From the NCBI RefSeq assembly GCF_000222685.1, contig NZ_AFWJ01000266.1, forward strand, positions 1 through 35,924: a stretch of DNA of 35,924 bases. Reading direction: 5' to 3'. The translations under genes were made by a program, and so were the position numbers. The notes beneath the pieces are model-generated. The model was not told the DNA's origin. It ran no database searches and saw only the letters and a list, made by a program, of their open reading frames with translations. The stretch comes from Vibrio nigripulchritudo ATCC 27043 (lineage in GTDB: Bacteria; Pseudomonadota; Gammaproteobacteria; Enterobacterales; Vibrionaceae). This document shows positions 33,580 to 35,924 of this stretch, piece after piece (within the stretch, counting starts at the first letter, position 1; every line of letters begins with the position of its first letter).

Positions 33580-34848
33580 TTAAGAACAGACGGCTTTAGG
33601 TGGAGGCGTTAAGTTGGTGTTTTTGAGGATCATGGTCTGCATATGTTCGCTCCACGTCATGGCTTCATGTAGCTCATTGCGAACATCATCAACTTTGAGT
33701 TTCAGTGACTGACAAAGGGTTTCTACGCCATCCCAGTCCGCATTTTCAAAGCGCTCTTCAAGGGTTAAGAGTTGCCCAAGAGGCCCCTGTCTTTGCAACA
33801 AAGCAATATTGATTTCCGCACACAAAGGCAGTTGTTCTAACAGGCTGTCCATCGAATGGTCGAGGAAAGAGTCGAGTAGCGAAAACAGGCCAATGATAAA
33901 AGCTTGATCGCGCTGGCTATCAAACGGTTGATAGCGTGTCATCAGGTGACAGAATCTGGCGCGCTGCAAGGAGAGCTTGTGCAACTCAAGCGGCTTTTTA
34001 TTGGAAACGTAAGACGCCACAACCAAAGAAACAAACTGTTTAAGCTTATCTTGCCCCAGATACACCAGAGCCTGACGAAAAGAGGAAATCGGCACAGAAA
34101 TGCGCGGCGTCATGCCGTTTACAAACCGAAGGAGCTGGTAGCTGAGCGTCACGTCCTGCGTCACCAGTAGCTCGACTCGGTCATAATCCACGTCTGCCTG
34201 ACACACTTCCTGAAACAGCTCCAGCGCCAGCATTTGTTCAGGTTTTACTGCCCGATTGCGAATCACTTCAGGCTTACTAAAGAAGAAACCCTGGAAGAAG
34301 TCGAAACCCGCTTCCCGTGCCGCTTCAAATTCCTGATAGGTTTCTACCCTTTCTGCCAGAAATTTGCATTTCGACCCAGCCGCGATTTTCTGACGAACGT
34401 ATTCACAGGCTTGCTCCACACCCACCTGCATCAAGTCGATTTTGATGATTTTGGCGTATGGGACGAAGCGCTCCCACTCCGGACCCAAGTCAAAGTCATC
34501 CAAAGCGATGGCATAACCGTGTCGGTGCAGATAGCGAATCGCTTGCAGAAGCTCCTCCGTCGGACGGCAAGTTTCCAGCACTTCTACAATGATCTGCTCT
34601 TTGGGCAGCGCCATAGGAAGCAGTCGAACAAGGCTTTCGTGAGGGAAGTTGATGAAATAGCGCGAGGCTTTAGACGTCACTTTACTGCCAAACGACAGGA
34701 AGTTTTCGACAATCAGTCGATAAGTCGCTCGGTTGGAGTCAACATGAGCGGGAAACGCGTTGTGTTCCCCATCTCTGAACAGGAGTTCATAGCCTATGGT
34801 CTGGCATTTATTATTGAGAATAGGTTGCCGAGCAACATAGGTATACAT
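33580..34848 (-). CDS. EAL-HDOD domain protein, probable c-di-GMP signalling (CdgJ/YuxH type)
   Basis: A 422-residue cytoplasmic protein. Residues 1-200 form an EAL domain. Its metal and substrate residues appear mostly kept: E and LL in GYELLFRDG, N in INFPHE, E in VEVLET, DD in ALDDFDLG, K in IIKIDL, E in FLAERVET and Q in FFQGFFFSKP. Residues 205-400 form an HDOD helical domain with its TPRISVPISSFRQALVYLGQDKLKQFV pattern. The same EAL-HDOD architecture is seen in Vibrio cholerae CdgJ, which affects motility and biofilm; orthology is not shown here. The near-complete set of EAL residues means phosphodiesterase activity is plausible although the motif is ELL rather than EAL. Confidence 0.9.
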   Translation of the reverse strand: MYTYVARQPILNNKCQTIGYELLFRDGEHNAFPAHVDSNRATYRLIVENFLSFGSKVTSKASRYFINFPHESLVRLLPMALPKEQIIVEVLETCRPTEELLQAIRYLHRHGYAIALDDFDLGPEWERFVPYAKIIKIDLMQVGVEQACEYVRQKIAAGSKCKFLAERVETYQEFEAAREAGFDFFQGFFFSKPEVIRNRAVKPEQMLALELFQEVCQADVDYDRVELLVTQDVTLSYQLLRFVNGMTPRISVPISSFRQALVYLGQDKLKQFVSLVVASYVSNKKPLELHKLSLQRARFCHLMTRYQPFDSQRDQAFIIGLFSLLDSFLDHSMDSLLEQLPLCAEINIALLQRQGPLGQLLTLEERFENADWDGVETLCQSLKLKVDDVRNELHEAMTWSEHMQTMILKNTNLTPPPKAVCS

Positions 34849-34949
34849 AGATAATTACCCAAAACCACAAACTGAAGGTATCACTGGTCCGAGAAGATAC
34901 CGTATTTCGACATATATCGGTAGTCCAAATTGTTAGAGTCTGTTGTGCA

Positions 34950-35567
34950 TTAAGCTCTTGCTGTCGCTAGCAAAGCTCCGCAACCGATAAACATCGAGCC
35001 AAATATCCGGTTCATTTTGGACATCACCTTTTCAGATCGAATCAGTTTGCCAAACTGCGCAGCCATTCCCGTGTAAAAGAGCATCACCAATACATCGATA
35101 ATAATCGTGGTTACTCCGAGTATAGCCAGTTGAGTAAACTGGTCCTGAGCCGGATCGATAAATGGTGGAAGCAACGCAACTAGAAACACAATGGACTTTG
35201 GATTGGTCAAATTAATGAAGACTGCGTTCCTCATTAACTGCCATCCCGATACCGTTTTTTGCTCTTCAGATATCTGTAAGCTCGCGGTTTCACGCCACTT
35301 TTGGATACCTAGCCAGATAAGGTATGCCACACCAACCCACTTGATCACGGTGAACGCGATCGCAGACTGTGCGACCAAGGTGCCTATCCCTGCTCCCACT
35401 AAGACGATATGAAAACTAAGCCCAATTTGTAAACCCAAGATTGCTGGTAACGACTTAAGCATCCCATATTTGATACCATTGCTGATCGAGTTCACAGTTC
35501 CTGAGCCCGGAGCGAAACTAAATATCGTCGCAGTTGCGATGTACATCAAAAGAATCTGGAGATCCAT
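34950..35567 (-). CDS. rhtB: RhtB-type homoserine/homoserine lactone efflux protein (LysE family)
   Basis: A 205-residue inner-membrane exporter with about six helices. SFAPGSGTVNSISNG, LQIGLSFHIVLVGAGIGTL, KWVGVAYLIWLGIQKWR and NLTNPKSIVFLVALLPPFI match E. coli RhtB closely, including the LTNPK motif of the LysE/RhtB family. It exports homoserine, its lactone or similar amino compounds; the exact substrate is not defined by sequence. It begins at ATG 35567, 101 bases upstream of the EAL-HDOD start on the same strand (separate by the absence of overlap). Confidence 0.9.
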   Translation of the reverse strand: MDLQILLMYIATATIFSFAPGSGTVNSISNGIKYGMLKSLPAILGLQIGLSFHIVLVGAGIGTLVAQSAIAFTVIKWVGVAYLIWLGIQKWRETASLQISEEQKTVSGWQLMRNAVFINLTNPKSIVFLVALLPPFIDPAQDQFTQLAILGVTTIIIDVLVMLFYTGMAAQFGKLIRSEKVMSKMNRIFGSMFIGCGALLATARA

Positions 35568-35689
35568 TCTTACAACCTTTTACCCCAGCCATCTGGCTCT
35601 TCAATATGACTAAAACGCTCAAAACCTGAACACGTATTTACCGCAAATGAACTATCGACTCTACATCTAAGCGTCATTTAAGAATATAC

Positions 35690-35924
35690 CCAAGTGACCT
35701 CAAAATGCTCGGTTCAGCGAGAATTAACTGGCTTTTCAGACAAGACACCGATTTAAAGATCTAGTGGCTCTAAATCAAGAATCGGTAACGCAGTATGAAA
35801 GCCAGTTAAACTCGCCCTTGGGAGCCCATATTCTGTCCCATTTCATCGTCAAAGAACTTGGAAAGGACTTATCATTCCACTGCGTTCTTTTCCTTGAACT
35901 GGAACAGAATATGAGGCTCTGAAT
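35690..35924. repeat. Nested inverted-repeat element at the right edge, possible mobile-element end or REP-like structure
   Basis: Three inverted-repeat pairs: TTAACTGGCTTTTCA (35724-35738) with TGAAAGCCAGTTAA (35796-35809); inside it ACCGATT (35747-35753) with AATCGGT (35780-35786); and separately GAGCCCATATTCTGT (35822-35836) with ACAGAATATGAGGCTC (35904-35919), each with one unpaired base. No ORF spans the block on either strand. The rest of 35568-35689 holds only the rhtB upstream region. I think similar blocks occur in Vibrio genomes near transposases, but this is memory, not a search result. Confidence 0.5.

Noticed and set aside
34234-34854. 206-codon open frame opposite the EAL-HDOD gene
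   Set aside because: It overlaps a well-supported gene on the other strand completely and shows no motif.

Overview
The window looks like a chromosomal segment from a marine gammaproteobacterium of the family Vibrionaceae, most likely a Vibrio. The housekeeping proteins resemble their Escherichia coli counterparts closely over their whole length (OmpR, EnvZ, GreB, Tex, UbiA, FtsE, RpoH, GlpG, GlpE, RsmD), and the gene order and accessory genes fit Vibrio. Species assignment is inference, because no search was run. Most genes lie on the minus strand. I saw no tRNA, rRNA, CRISPR array, prophage or intact insertion sequence.

Layout. 1-1042 holds the 5' part of a UDP-sugar glycosyltransferase gene that runs off the left edge, behind an AT-rich spacer. 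1405-5774 holds recG and the ompR-envZ osmoregulatory pair. 5974-9182 holds fdhD followed by a YdeP-type molybdopterin oxidoreductase. 9403-12264 holds greB and tex (transcription and RNA metabolism). 12337-16280 holds kdkA and a glycosyltransferase/deacetylase fusion (probably cell-surface glycan), then ubiC-ubiA (ubiquinone). 16412-18053 holds an exported FliL-like protein, the rhomboid protease glpG and the rhodanese glpE. 18149-18366 is a gene-free stretch rich in DnaA-box-like sequence. 18441-22306 is the conserved ftsY-ftsE-ftsX-rpoH cluster, and divergent from it are rsmD and yhhL. 23308-27738 carries small membrane and conserved hypothetical proteins (yhgN, yecH, yhhN, a DUF4145-like protein, yhhM, an acyltransferase) and a roughly 900-base AT-rich gap with two likely tiny membrane-peptide genes.

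27844-30114 holds a short-chain dehydrogenase with a divergent LysR regulator, then a Dps ferritin-like gene preceded by a textbook-spaced OxyR site. 30213-33422 is an arsenate-resistance operon (arsR, GAPDH, a Cys-based phosphatase, arsJ): GAPDH makes 1-arseno-3-phosphoglycerate and ArsJ exports it. 33580-35567 holds an EAL-HDOD signalling protein and an RhtB-type exporter. The right edge (about 35690-35924) is a nested inverted-repeat element without a gene, probably a mobile-element end or REP-like structure.

The least explained parts are the two small ORFs with the G-depleted RNA stretch between them (25118-25773), the inverted-repeat element at the right edge, the DnaA-box-like cluster next to rpoH, and the phosphatase and large palindrome inside the ars operon.
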